The notes: generated by a model from the sequence alone, not told the origin. Shown: positions 41,491 through 49,631, counted from the stretch's first letter. The stretch: DNA of 64,000 nt from Pelagibacteraceae bacterium (GCA_008638205.1 VTPO01000001.1:62001-126000); one strand, 5' to 3'. A program made the numbers and translations.

Positions 41491-43749
41491 TTATTCTGCC
41501 CTCAGTTCTTTCGCAGCATCAACCATTTTAGTTAATGCATCAATAGTTTCAGGCCATCCTCTAGTCTTTAAGCCACAGTCAGGATTGACCCAAACTCTGG
41601 ATGGATCAATTAATTTAGATGCTTTTTGAATCAGCTCTTTCATTTCATCTTTCGATGGAACTCTAGGAGAGTGAATATCGTAAACTCCAGGACCTACTTC
41701 ATTTGGATATTTAAATTTTTCAAATGTAGTTAAGAGCTCCATTCTAGATCTAGATGTTTCAATAGAAATAACATCCGCGTCTAAAGCGGCAATAGAATCG
41801 ATGATGTCTTCAAATTCTGCGTAACACATATGTGTATGAATTTGAGTTTCATCTTTCACTACTGCAGCAGATATCTTAAAACAATCTACAGACCATGTAA
41901 GGTATTCTTTCCAGTCCTTTTTCTTTAAAGGCAACCCCTCTCTAAGAGCAGGCTCATCGATTTGAATCATTCGAATACCATTTTTTTCAAGATCTTCCAC
42001 TTCATCGCGAATGGCAAAGCCAATTTCTTGTGCTGTAAATTTTCTTGGTTGGTCATCTCTCACAAAAGACCACTGCAAAATAGTGATCGGCCCTGTAAGC
42101 ATTCCTTTTACAATTTGCTTTGTTTGCTCTTGTGCAAATTTAGACCAACGTACTGTCATAGGTTTTGGTCTAGACACGTTTCCAAAAATAATTGGTGGTT
42201 TCACACAACGAGAACCATAGCTTTGTACGAAGCCACTAGAAGTAAAGGTAAATCCTTTTAGCTGTTCACCAAAATATTCCACCATGTCATTACGTTCAAA
42301 TTCACCATGAACAATAACATCGATACCAATCTCTTCTTGTTTTTTAATCGTATCAATAGTTTTTTCTTCTAAGAACTTGTCGTAACTTTGTCCATCCAGC
42401 TCACCACGTTTAAATTTAGCTCTTGCTTGTCTTACATCGGTTGTCTGAGGAAAAGATCCAATGGTTGTGGTTGGGTATTTTGGTAAAGCAAAAATTTCCT
42501 TTTGAACCACCGCTCTTTCTGGATAGGATGATTTTCTGTTTACAATCGATTGATTGATTGTTTTTATTCTATTTTTCACAGCATCATCATGAATCAATTT
42601 GGAAGTTTTTCTATCTTGAACGTCAGCAGTATTGCTCTCTAACTCCTCCTTATGACTTCCTTCATTAACGCAACCCTTAATCACACTCAGCTCTTGCAAT
42701 TTTTGTTTTGCAAACGATAACCATCTTTTAATTTCATCTGGAACTTTCTGTTCAAGCTCCAAATCATAAGGAGAGTGAAGTAGGGGGCAAGAAGAAGCAA
42801 TAATCACATCGCCAGAAACATTGTCTTTAACAAAATCAATTTTTTCTTGTAAATTTGTTTTCCATACGTTTCTTCCATCTACTAAACCTAATGACAGTTG
42901 TTTCTTGGAGTTTTTGACATAACCTTTATTTTTAGTACCGCGAACTAAATCTAAATGAATTACATCTACATCACTTGCAAACACTTCTTCCTTAACGTCT
43001 TCATTTAGGTCTTCAAAGTAAGTGGTAAGTAAAATCTTACTTGAACCCGCAGCTTGTTTAAGCTCGTTCAGAGTGTTTTTGATTTTAGACACCACATTAG
43101 AATCTAAATCTTTTACTAATATAGGCTCATCAATTTGAATCCATTCTGCTCCTAGATCAGCAAATTTTTTAACCACCTCTTTGTAAACAGGTATAATTTT
43201 GTCTAATAGATCAATAGTATTTAAGCCATCAATTCCCTTTCCTAACAACAAGAAAGACAATGGACCTAAAATAACAGGCTTAGTATTAAAACCTGCCTGT
43301 TTCGCCTCTTCATATTCTGCGAAAGGTTTATTAGAACTTATTTTAAATGATTGGTCTTTGGATAGCTCAGGAACTAAGTAATGGTAATTCGTATCAAACC
43401 ATTTCGTCATTTCCAATGCAGGCACATCCAGCTCTGATGTTTGGGATCCACGCGCCATGGCAAAGTAAGTTTTTAGGTTTACTTCATTGCCATCCCATTT
43501 GTATCTTTTCGGAACTGCACCTAATAAGCAAATTGCATCTAACACCTGATCGTAAAATGAAAAGTCATTACAAGATATTAAGTCTACACCACAATCTTTT
43601 TGAGTTTGCCAATTTTGCTTTCTTAAATTTTTTGCAACATTATGCAAATCCTGTTCTTGAATGTCACCTTTCCAAAATTGTTCTAATGCTTTTTTTAGTT
43701 CTCTTTTAGGACCGATTCTTGGGTATCCAATAGATGCTACTTGTATCAT
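41491..43749 (-). CDS. metE: Cobalamin-independent methionine synthase
   Basis: Transfers a methyl group from methyltetrahydrofolate-triglutamate to homocysteine without vitamin B12. The 752-residue protein has the duplicated MetE barrels: IGYPRIGPKRELKKALEQFWKG at the N-terminus and TTIGSFPQTTDVRQARAKF at the start of the second. Zinc-ligand motifs are THMCYAEFEDII (His, Cys) and VNPDCGLKTRGW (Cys), with IQIDEPALREGLPL. Length is normal. The start overlaps the metF stop by 4 bp (ATGA). Its presence means this organism can make methionine without B12. Confidence 0.96.
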   Translation of the reverse strand: MIQVASIGYPRIGPKRELKKALEQFWKGDIQEQDLHNVAKNLRKQNWQTQKDCGVDLISCNDFSFYDQVLDAICLLGAVPKRYKWDGNEVNLKTYFAMARGSQTSELDVPALEMTKWFDTNYHYLVPELSKDQSFKISSNKPFAEYEEAKQAGFNTKPVILGPLSFLLLGKGIDGLNTIDLLDKIIPVYKEVVKKFADLGAEWIQIDEPILVKDLDSNVVSKIKNTLNELKQAAGSSKILLTTYFEDLNEDVKEEVFASDVDVIHLDLVRGTKNKGYVKNSKKQLSLGLVDGRNVWKTNLQEKIDFVKDNVSGDVIIASSCPLLHSPYDLELEQKVPDEIKRWLSFAKQKLQELSVIKGCVNEGSHKEELESNTADVQDRKTSKLIHDDAVKNRIKTINQSIVNRKSSYPERAVVQKEIFALPKYPTTTIGSFPQTTDVRQARAKFKRGELDGQSYDKFLEEKTIDTIKKQEEIGIDVIVHGEFERNDMVEYFGEQLKGFTFTSSGFVQSYGSRCVKPPIIFGNVSRPKPMTVRWSKFAQEQTKQIVKGMLTGPITILQWSFVRDDQPRKFTAQEIGFAIRDEVEDLEKNGIRMIQIDEPALREGLPLKKKDWKEYLTWSVDCFKISAAVVKDETQIHTHMCYAEFEDIIDSIAALDADVISIETSRSRMELLTTFEKFKYPNEVGPGVYDIHSPRVPSKDEMKELIQKASKLIDPSRVWVNPDCGLKTRGWPETIDALTKMVDAAKELRAE

Positions 43750-44642
43750 GCTCTTGCTTCTCCTTTGGTTTGATTGTTTTGATTTAAATTATTTTGCAGT
43801 GATAGTAATCGTGAACATACTGCAAAGGTTAATTCATATTTATTTAGTGTATAAAAATGAAACTCATTAACTTCTTCTTTTTTTAATTTTTTCACTAGAT
43901 CGCTTGCTAAACTGGCACCAACTAATTGCTGCACTTCTGGCGTGTCGTCTAAGCCAGAAAACTCACTAGCTATCCAGTCAGGAATAGATGCGCCACACAT
44001 AGCGCTAAAATTTTTAACTTTTTTAAAATTAGAAATAGGCATAATTCCTGGAATGATGGGAATGTTAATCCCTGCAGCCACTACTGAATCCCGGTATCTT
44101 AAAAATACATCTTTATCAAAAAAATATTGAGTAATAATTTTATCGGCACCCGCATCCACTTTTCTTTTTAAATGATCAGTATCATCTTGTTTATTTTTAG
44201 AGTCAGGGTGTATTTCTGGATATCCACCAACTGCAATTTCAAAATTAGCTAATTTTTTTAAACCCAAGCACATATCAGCAGCATTTTGGTAGCCATTGGG
44301 ATGAGGAACGTATTGTTTATTTTTTTCTCTAACATCACCTCGTAAAGCAACTATTTTATTCACTCCCTTTTCAAACCAACCTAAAGCCAAATCGTTAATT
44401 TCATCTTTGGACATATCCACGCAAGTCAAATGACCTGCCACTGGTACTAAAGAATCTTTATTAATTTTTTTAACAAAAGAATCGCTTTTTAAACGCTCAC
44501 CACCACCAGCACCAAAGGTAACTGAAAAAAATTGAGGATTAAAATTTTCTAATTTTTTTAAACTCGCCCATGTTTTTTCTTCAGCGGCGGAGTCTTTTGC
44601 TGGAAAAAATTCAAAACTTAATTTTAAATCATTCTTGTTCAT
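43746..44642 (-). CDS. metF: 5,10-methylenetetrahydrofolate reductase
   Basis: FAD enzyme that makes methyltetrahydrofolate, the methyl donor for MetE. The 298-residue protein shows LSFEFFPAKDSAAEEKTW, FFSVTFGAGGGERLKS, HLTCVDMSKDEINDLA, GVNKIVALRGDVREK, a KRKVDAGADKIITQYFF segment and IPGIMPISNFKKVKNF, all typical of MetF. It is the first gene after a SAM-II riboswitch with a transcription terminator, so the metF-metE-metZ unit should fall when S-adenosylmethionine is plentiful. Confidence 0.95.
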   Translation of the reverse strand: MNKNDLKLSFEFFPAKDSAAEEKTWASLKKLENFNPQFFSVTFGAGGGERLKSDSFVKKINKDSLVPVAGHLTCVDMSKDEINDLALGWFEKGVNKIVALRGDVREKNKQYVPHPNGYQNAADMCLGLKKLANFEIAVGGYPEIHPDSKNKQDDTDHLKRKVDAGADKIITQYFFDKDVFLRYRDSVVAAGINIPIIPGIMPISNFKKVKNFSAMCGASIPDWIASEFSGLDDTPEVQQLVGASLASDLVKKLKKEEVNEFHFYTLNKYELTFAVCSRLLSLQNNLNQNNQTKGEARA

Positions 44643-44685
44643 AATTTATTATGATCAAGTTTTCGGTAGTTTCTGATGGGATTTC

Positions 44686-44717
44686 CAAAAAAAAACCACC
44701 GGCTAGAGCGGTGGTTT
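44686..44717 (-). terminator. Intrinsic terminator of the SAM-II riboswitch
   Basis: On the minus strand, AACCACCG and CGGTGGTT form an 8-bp stem around a 7-nt loop, followed by nine T residues. It stands between the SAM-II aptamer and metF, and stops transcription before metF when formed. The CCGC in its 5' arm could instead pair with GCGG in the aptamer, a possible antiterminator; that part is inference. Confidence 0.85.
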
Positions 44718-44718
44718 A

Positions 44719-44773
44719 AATCGCTTTAGCTGGTTTTATATAGCGCCCGCAATTTGAACAAATCAGCGCTTGA
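44719..44773 (-). promoter_or_regulatory. SAM-II riboswitch aptamer
   Basis: The minus strand carries the SAM-II (metA motif) core: GCGCTGATTTG, then ATTGCGGGCGC, then ATAAAACCAGCTAAAG. GCGC blocks pair to form P1, and the closing GCTAAA folds back to make the pseudoknot that holds S-adenosylmethionine. Spacing of these blocks agrees with the known alphaproteobacterial aptamers as I remember them. A terminator follows directly. A weak promoter (TTTACA at 44802-44807 with TATTAC or TACATA near 44780-44787) lies just upstream. Ligand identity is inferred from the class; position before metF-metE-metZ supports it. Confidence 0.9.
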
Positions 44774-44835
44774 AGTGGTATGTAATAATAAATAGACAAA
44801 ATGTAAAGGGTAAAAAGCCAAATATTGAAGAACTT

Positions 44836-45009
44836 TTAGTGCTTGTGATTTTGAGCTCCACCTAAACCACAAGGCATAGCATTGATGGACCCAGAAGTTT
44901 CGCCTTCTTTATGAAATAGAGGGTTGTAAGCCACACCACTATAATTGTGGTCATAGATAATGACTGCAAAAAAAGCAGTTAAAATAAGAAGGTAAAGAAT
45001 ATTTTTCAT
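44836..45009 (-). CDS. Small membrane protein with Cys/His tail, 57 aa, unknown
   Basis: A short frame beginning at ATG 45009, which overlaps the TGA stop of the upstream YeeE/TsuA-type gene as ATGA, so the two are probably translationally coupled. The 57-residue product has an N-terminal hydrophobic helix (MKNILYLLILTAFFAVIIYD) acting as anchor or uncleaved signal, then a polar tail likely in the periplasm. The tail has one cysteine and three histidines near the end (MPCGLGGAQNHKH). I do not recognise the family. The coupling to a thiosulfate transporter and the presence of an exported sulfurtransferase upstream suggest a role in handling sulfur or a metal; this is inference. Confidence 0.7.
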   Translation of the reverse strand: MKNILYLLILTAFFAVIIYDHNYSGVAYNPLFHKEGETSGSINAMPCGLGGAQNHKH

Positions 45010-46172
45010 TGATAAAAAAACTTTCTAGCTTTCACCCCAAAGTAAGAGCCCATAAATGCAAACAAAAACCATATCCAACCGTGCATACTCCCTGAAGCTA
45101 TACCACCAAACAATGCTCCAATATTACAACCAAATGCAAGTCTGGCTCCATAGCCCATAAAAAAACCACCAATCATGGCAGCTAAAAATAACTTTTTATC
45201 AATTTTAATTTGATTAGAAAAGTTACCAGATAAAGCAGAAGCTATTAAAGCACCCAAAATAATTCCTAAGTTAGAAACGGTCGTAGGATCTGCCAATAAA
45301 CTATTTTCTAGGGCAACAGCAGGGTAGGATAATTGCCAATAGTCCCAAGAAGAAACATCCACACCAATTAGGGTTACTAATTTTGCCCCCCACAATCCAA
45401 AAGAAAATGTGACAGACCATGGATGACCTGCAGCATGCAGCATTAAAAAATTAAATAATACCAAAATAACAGAACCTAAAAATAAAGGCCATGGTCCCCT
45501 AAGAAGACTAAAAGAGTCAAATCTAAAAATGTTATTATGATCTATTATTTTGTTTCTTTTCTTGTCTAGAATAAAAACAGTTAAATAAAGAGTAAAAATA
45601 AGACTTAACTGAAAAGTTAAAGTTTCAACCAGAGTATAATTGTCTAATAAAGAAATTCCTCCTAAAGAGGGAAGGGATGACCAAAAATTAAAGTGGTATG
45701 TTCCCGCTACAGAGCCAATAATAAAAAAAAATAAAGTAATAACCATTTTGGTATTACCACTTCCAGCAGTAAATAAAGTTCCAGAGCCACAGCCTCCACC
45801 CAATTGCATGGCAAGACCAAACATAAAAGATCCAATAACCACAGACAAACTAACCGGAGCAATTGCCCCTACGATAGTGCCATCATATACAAAACTTTTA
45901 GAACCAATGACAAAAGAAAAAACTATAGCTGCTAAAGCCAGCATTAAAAATTGAGCTCGAAGTGCACTACTATCCCTTTTTTCAATAAAATTTCTCCACC
46001 CACCCGTAAAACCAAATGCAGCTTTATATAAAGTGAAGCCCAAACCAATACCAATAGCAAAAACTAGAAAATGACGAAGACCAATCGTGGAATAGGTAAT
46101 GTAAGAAAATAATAGTGTAAAAATAACCCCAAACAAAACAATGGGCGTTTCAATTTTTTTAATTACAATCAT
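45006..46172 (-). CDS. YeeE/YedE (TsuA-type) thiosulfate transporter
   Basis: Membrane protein of the sulf_transp family; characterised TsuA members import thiosulfate using conserved cysteines. The 388-residue protein has about ten hydrophobic helices and the two family hallmarks: MQLGGGCGSGTLFTAGSGN in the first half and ARLAFGCNIGALFGGIASGS in the second, each with the transport cysteine in a GC or GCN turn. WRNFIEKRD and GHPWSVTFSFGLWGAK are further typical segments. It follows an exported sulfurtransferase on the same strand, and its stop codon overlaps the start of the 57-aa protein. Thiosulfate as substrate is family-based inference. Confidence 0.88.
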   Translation of the reverse strand: MIVIKKIETPIVLFGVIFTLLFSYITYSTIGLRHFLVFAIGIGLGFTLYKAAFGFTGGWRNFIEKRDSSALRAQFLMLALAAIVFSFVIGSKSFVYDGTIVGAIAPVSLSVVIGSFMFGLAMQLGGGCGSGTLFTAGSGNTKMVITLFFFIIGSVAGTYHFNFWSSLPSLGGISLLDNYTLVETLTFQLSLIFTLYLTVFILDKKRNKIIDHNNIFRFDSFSLLRGPWPLFLGSVILVLFNFLMLHAAGHPWSVTFSFGLWGAKLVTLIGVDVSSWDYWQLSYPAVALENSLLADPTTVSNLGIILGALIASALSGNFSNQIKIDKKLFLAAMIGGFFMGYGARLAFGCNIGALFGGIASGSMHGWIWFLFAFMGSYFGVKARKFFYQ

Positions 46173-46195
46173 GAGGGGCTTGTACTCTAGTTAAA

Positions 46196-46222
46196 TATGC
46201 GGGTAAACTTAGTACCCGCATA
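46196..46222 (-). terminator. Intergenic hairpin (attenuator or RNA-stability element)
   Basis: TATGCGGGTA and TACCCGCATA form a perfect 10-bp stem with a 7-nt loop between the sulfurtransferase gene and the transporter gene. Only TTT rather than a long T-run follows on the minus strand, so it is at best a weak terminator. It may limit read-through or protect the upstream message from 3' decay. Confidence 0.5.
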
Positions 46223-46239
46223 TAATAAAAGTTTTAAAA

Positions 46240-47145
46240 TTATCCGGAAATAACTTTGTTTTTAGGATTGCTTTCCCAATGCGCCCAAGATCCATCATAC
46301 ATTCTTACTTGAGGAATATTTGCAACTTCACTTAGCGCAAACCAAACAGTAGCAGCCCAGTGTCCAGTGTTACAATAAGTAATGTATCCTTTGAAATCTT
46401 TGATTTGAGCCGCATCATAGAGCTTTAATATTTCCGCTTTAGACTTGATAAAACCATCACTTCCAACTGTTTTTTGCTGCTCTACATTAACTGCATTAGG
46501 TATTCTTCCAACCACTTTTAAAGCAGGATGTTTTTTGACTCCTTTAAAGAAATCGTTAGGTCTAGCATCAATTAAACAAATACCATTTGTTTCTTTCTTA
46601 GCATTTCTCACTTCTTTATAAGAAGCGCTGTACTTTTTGTTGATTGAAGCTTTAAATACTTTTGGAGACAATGAGTTTTCACCAGCTACCACTTTATAGC
46701 CAGCATCTTTCCATGACTTAAAACCACCATTTAAAATAGAAACATTTTCATGTCCTAAAGTTTTAAAAGTCCAATAAATCCTAGCAGCACTTCCAAAATC
46801 AGTAGAATTCACTCCGGCATAAATAACAATAATATGTTTTGAATTATCAATTCCAAGACTTCCTACTAATTGTTCCAGCGGCTTTTTTCCTGGAAATTGT
46901 CCGATCACACCATTAACTTTTGCTCTCCATCCATCTTTTAGATAATCAGAGTGCACTGCTCCTGGAATATGAGCTTGTTTAAATGTTTCGTAAGATCCAC
47001 CATCAATTTTGTTTCTAATGTCTAATATAAATACATTTTTGTTGTTTAAATTTTTATTTAACCATTTCACATCCACTAACGGTTCTGCTGAGAACACAGA
47101 TGTTGAAATAAAAATAAAAAGTACTGCTGTTATTATTTTTTTCAT
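46240..47145 (-). CDS. Exported two-domain sulfurtransferase (rhodanese family)
   Basis: Transfers sulfane sulfur from donors such as thiosulfate or 3-mercaptopyruvate. The 301-residue protein has a signal peptide (MKKIITAVLFIFISTSVFSA), so it acts in the periplasm. It has two rhodanese domains: the N-terminal one has IVIYAGVNSTDFGSAAR with no catalytic cysteine, while the C-terminal one has Cys258 in YITYCNTGHWAATVWF. The CNTGHWA loop differs from the CRxGxR of typical thiosulfate sulfurtransferases, so the acceptor and donor are uncertain. The neighbours are a peroxiredoxin upstream and a thiosulfate transporter downstream. Confidence 0.88.
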   Translation of the reverse strand: MKKIITAVLFIFISTSVFSAEPLVDVKWLNKNLNNKNVFILDIRNKIDGGSYETFKQAHIPGAVHSDYLKDGWRAKVNGVIGQFPGKKPLEQLVGSLGIDNSKHIIVIYAGVNSTDFGSAARIYWTFKTLGHENVSILNGGFKSWKDAGYKVVAGENSLSPKVFKASINKKYSASYKEVRNAKKETNGICLIDARPNDFFKGVKKHPALKVVGRIPNAVNVEQQKTVGSDGFIKSKAEILKLYDAAQIKDFKGYITYCNTGHWAATVWFALSEVANIPQVRMYDGSWAHWESNPKNKVISG

Positions 47146-47156
47146 TTTTTCTTTTT

Positions 47157-47825
47157 CTAGTTTAAAGTTTTGGGTTGTTTAACAATTCTAAGGTAGGGCT
47201 TCACGGTATTCCAACCATCTGGAAACAGCGTCTGCGCTTCTTCTTCTTTTACTGCAGGAACAATAATTACATCTTCCCCTTGCTTCCAATTAGCAGGAGT
47301 TGCAACTTTATGTTTTGCGGTTAATTGAAGTGAGTCAATGACTCTTAGAATTTCTGGAAAATTTCTACCCGTCGCCATTGGATACGATAAAATAAGTTTA
47401 ATTTTTTTATCAGGACCAATCACGAATACATTTCGAACCGTTGCATTATCAGCTGCAGTTCTTCCATCAGAAGATCCTTCAGCGCTAGCTGGAAGCATTC
47501 CATAGGCTTTTGCAACGGCTAGATCCTTATCTCCAATTAATGGATACTCAGGTTTGAAACCAGTAACATCCTTGATGTCTTCGCTCCATTTTTCATGATC
47601 TTCTACTGGATCAATACTTAATCCTAAAATTTTAACATTTCTTTTATCAAACTCGATTTTGTGACTTTGAAGAGCTCCAAGTTCAGTTGTACAAACTGGA
47701 GTAAAATTTTTTGGATGAGAAAAAAGTACTATCCAGCTATCTTTAGCCCAATCATATAAATTAATTTTTCCTTGAGTTGTTTCTGCTTCAAAATCTGGAG
47801 CGGTATCATTTATTTTTAATGTCAT
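47157..47825 (-). CDS. 1-Cys peroxiredoxin (Prx6/AhpC family)
   Basis: Reduces hydrogen peroxide or organic peroxides. The 222-residue protein has the peroxidatic Cys45 in HPKNFTPVCTTELGAL and no second cysteine anywhere, which together with the long C-terminal arm (TPANWKQGEDVIIVPAV) fits the Prx6 1-Cys group. It is the first gene of the minus-strand sulfur block and starts 11 bp before the sulfurtransferase gene. Its upstream region contains a long inverted repeat. In that context it may handle reactive sulfur or peroxide produced during sulfur oxidation; this is inference. Confidence 0.92.
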   Translation of the reverse strand: MTLKINDTAPDFEAETTQGKINLYDWAKDSWIVLFSHPKNFTPVCTTELGALQSHKIEFDKRNVKILGLSIDPVEDHEKWSEDIKDVTGFKPEYPLIGDKDLAVAKAYGMLPASAEGSSDGRTAADNATVRNVFVIGPDKKIKLILSYPMATGRNFPEILRVIDSLQLTAKHKVATPANWKQGEDVIIVPAVKEEEAQTLFPDGWNTVKPYLRIVKQPKTLN

Positions 47826-47854
47826 TTGTTTCTTTCTGTTTTTTTGCTTAATTC

Positions 47855-47896
47855 CTGGTCCTTAGGTAATTAAAAAGGGACAAACTTAAGGACCAG
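47855..47896. repeat. Inverted repeat in the peroxiredoxin leader / Lrp intergenic region
   Basis: CTGGTCCTTA at 47855-47864 and TAAGGACCAG at 47887-47896 are perfect 10-bp arms around 22 nt. A second small palindrome, CCAGTTACTGG, overlaps the right arm. Located between the divergent peroxiredoxin and Lrp genes, it may be an operator or a 5'-leader hairpin of the peroxiredoxin transcript. A TTGAAT/TAGATC pair on the minus strand near 47910-47935 is a weak candidate promoter. Confidence 0.6.
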
Positions 47897-48012
47897 TTAC
47901 TGGAAGTTGATCTAGACTTTTTTCTAATTTATTCAAGTTTAGTAGATAAATAAGTTAATAATTAGATAAAAAACTAGAATTAATAGAAAAATATGCTACT
48001 TAAGTAAAAATA

Positions 48013-48489
48013 ATGAAAAAAAACAATGTATTAAATGATATAGATAAGAGAATTCTATCTGTTCTCCAGGAAAATGCAGACCTTCCTATTTCAGAGCTTT
48101 CTAAAAAAGTAAATTTATCCGCAACTCCTTGTTGGGCACGAATTAACAAGCTTTATAAGCAAGGATTTATCACTAAGAAAGTGGCAGTAGTAGACCGGTT
48201 AAAACTAAACTTAAATGTAGTCGCTTTTGTTCAGGTAAAAACTAGCAATCACAATATGGAGTGGGCAAGAAAATTTGTTAAAGTAATTAGTGATATGCCA
48301 GAGGTAATAGAATTTTACAGATTAAGTGGTTCTATAGATTACTTATTAAAAGTATTAGTTCCAAGTATTGAAAAGTACGATGAGTTTTATAAAAAACTAA
48401 CAGACAAAGTAGACTTAACCGATGTGAGTAGTAGTTTTTCTATGGAAGAAATTAAACAAACATCTTCTTTGCCACTAGATTACGCATAA
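48013..48489 (+). CDS. Lrp/AsnC-family transcriptional regulator
   Basis: Amino-acid-responsive regulator. The 158-residue protein has an N-terminal winged helix-turn-helix (LNDIDKRILSVLQENADLPISELSKKVNLSATPCWARINKL) in pieces typical of Lrp/AsnC, then an RAM ligand-binding domain with VVAFVQVKTSNHN and RLSGSIDYLLKVLVPS. Length is typical. Its stop overlaps the ATG of a LysE-type exporter by one base, a classic regulator-exporter pairing in which the regulator senses the exported amino acid. It is also divergent from the peroxiredoxin gene and might bind the palindromes between them. Confidence 0.9.
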   Translation: MKKNNVLNDIDKRILSVLQENADLPISELSKKVNLSATPCWARINKLYKQGFITKKVAVVDRLKLNLNVVAFVQVKTSNHNMEWARKFVKVISDMPEVIEFYRLSGSIDYLLKVLVPSIEKYDEFYKKLTDKVDLTDVSSSFSMEEIKQTSSLPLDYA

Positions 48490-49097
48490 TGATTCCAGAA
48501 AATTATTTAATTTTTTTACAAATTATTATTTTTATGTTTGTCACACCAGGTGCGCCTAGAGTTCTGATCATGTCCCAATCTCTCAATTATGGATTTGGAA
48601 AAAGTTTATGGACTGCATTTGGTGATATATCTGCCAATAGCCTGCAGATGATCTTGGTGCTTTTTGGATTTGCTGCATTAATAAAACTATTTCCTGATGT
48701 TATTATTTATTTTAAATGGAGTGGAATACTTTACCTTCTTTATATTGCCTACGGTTATGTAAAATTAAAATCTAACATTAATATTTCCAACGAAGTAAAA
48801 CAAAAATCTATCAGTGCTTTATATATGGATGGATTTCTTATTGCCTTCTTGAGTCCTAAGGCAACTGTTTTTTTTGCAACAGTGTTTCCAACTTTTTTAA
48901 TTGCTGGATCCAATTATTATGAACATTTTTTTATTTTGTTGCTTACTTATATTTCTTTAGATTTTTTAACACTCGCTATTTATTCGGGCATAGCCAGAGC
49001 TATTGCCAGTAAGTTAAAAAATAATTTAAGTCTAGTGAATTATATTTCGGCAGGAGCCCTAGTTATTATTGCAATCGTTATTGCGATTAAAGTTTAA
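48489..49097 (+). CDS. LysE/RhtB-family amino acid exporter
   Basis: Inner-membrane exporter of amino acids or related compounds. The 202-residue protein has about six hydrophobic helices and a LysE-family beginning: FLQIIIFMFVTPGAPRVLIMSQSLNYG, where the usual sequence is TPGPN. FLIAFLSPKATVFFATVFPTF is another family marker. Fused by a 1-bp overlap to the Lrp regulator. Substrate is not readable. The 3' end overlaps the convergent MarR gene by 4 bp. Confidence 0.87.
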   Translation: MIPENYLIFLQIIIFMFVTPGAPRVLIMSQSLNYGFGKSLWTAFGDISANSLQMILVLFGFAALIKLFPDVIIYFKWSGILYLLYIAYGYVKLKSNINISNEVKQKSISALYMDGFLIAFLSPKATVFFATVFPTFLIAGSNYYEHFFILLLTYISLDFLTLAIYSGIARAIASKLKNNLSLVNYISAGALVIIAIVIAIKV

Positions 49098-49579
49098 TTC
49101 AATATTAAATATTTCTGACTAGATATTAAAAGCTTGTCCAAAAGTTTTTGCATATGAACAATCTCTTCATTACTAAAGTCTTTTAATAATTTTTTATTTC
49201 TATCCGTTTGTTTTTTTAATAATTCTCTATGAAGTTTTTTACCATCACTAGTCACTTGTAATAAAGTATATCTAAGGTCATCGTGGTTCCTTGCTTTATT
49301 AATCAGACTAAGTTTAATAAGTTTTTGAACACCACGACTAATCTCTGCCTGGTCGGCCCAATGCACCGAAGTAATATATTTAATGGTTACTTCTTTTTTA
49401 TTTTCACCAATCACATTGAGCGTAAACAGCTCTGGAATACCTAGTGATGGGTATGATTTAATAATCTTGGACGAATACCTCTTTAGTTCTTTTGAAAGCT
49501 TATTGATTTTAAAACCCAGTGAGTTTTGAAAGTATTTAAAGTCTCTTATATTGCTAGTACTCTTCATGGTAGAATACAT
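49094..49579 (-). CDS. MarR-family transcriptional regulator
   Basis: Winged-helix dimeric repressor. The 161-residue protein has the MarR core: a first helix region IPELFTLNVIGENKKEVTIKYI, recognition helix region HWADQAEISRGVQKLIKLSLI, and the wing ARNHDDLRYTLLQVTSDGKKLH. It is divergent from the binding-protein gene of the ABC transporter, 135 bp away, so it is a candidate regulator of that operon. A perfect inverted repeat (ATATATT, 7 nt, AATATAT) lies close to its start in that gap but sits in very AT-rich DNA. Confidence 0.88.
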   Translation of the reverse strand: MYSTMKSTSNIRDFKYFQNSLGFKINKLSKELKRYSSKIIKSYPSLGIPELFTLNVIGENKKEVTIKYITSVHWADQAEISRGVQKLIKLSLINKARNHDDLRYTLLQVTSDGKKLHRELLKKQTDRNKKLLKDFSNEEIVHMQKLLDKLLISSQKYLILN

Positions 49580-49631
49580 GATAAATCATATATATTATGA
49601 AGCAATATATTAATTGTAAATGCTTGTTTTT

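Noticed and set aside
44642-44686. A second aptamer (SAM-V tandem) between terminator and metF
   Set aside because: SAM-II/SAM-V tandems are known in marine bacteria, so I looked, but this 45-nt stretch has no second GCTAAA-type core or paired stem.
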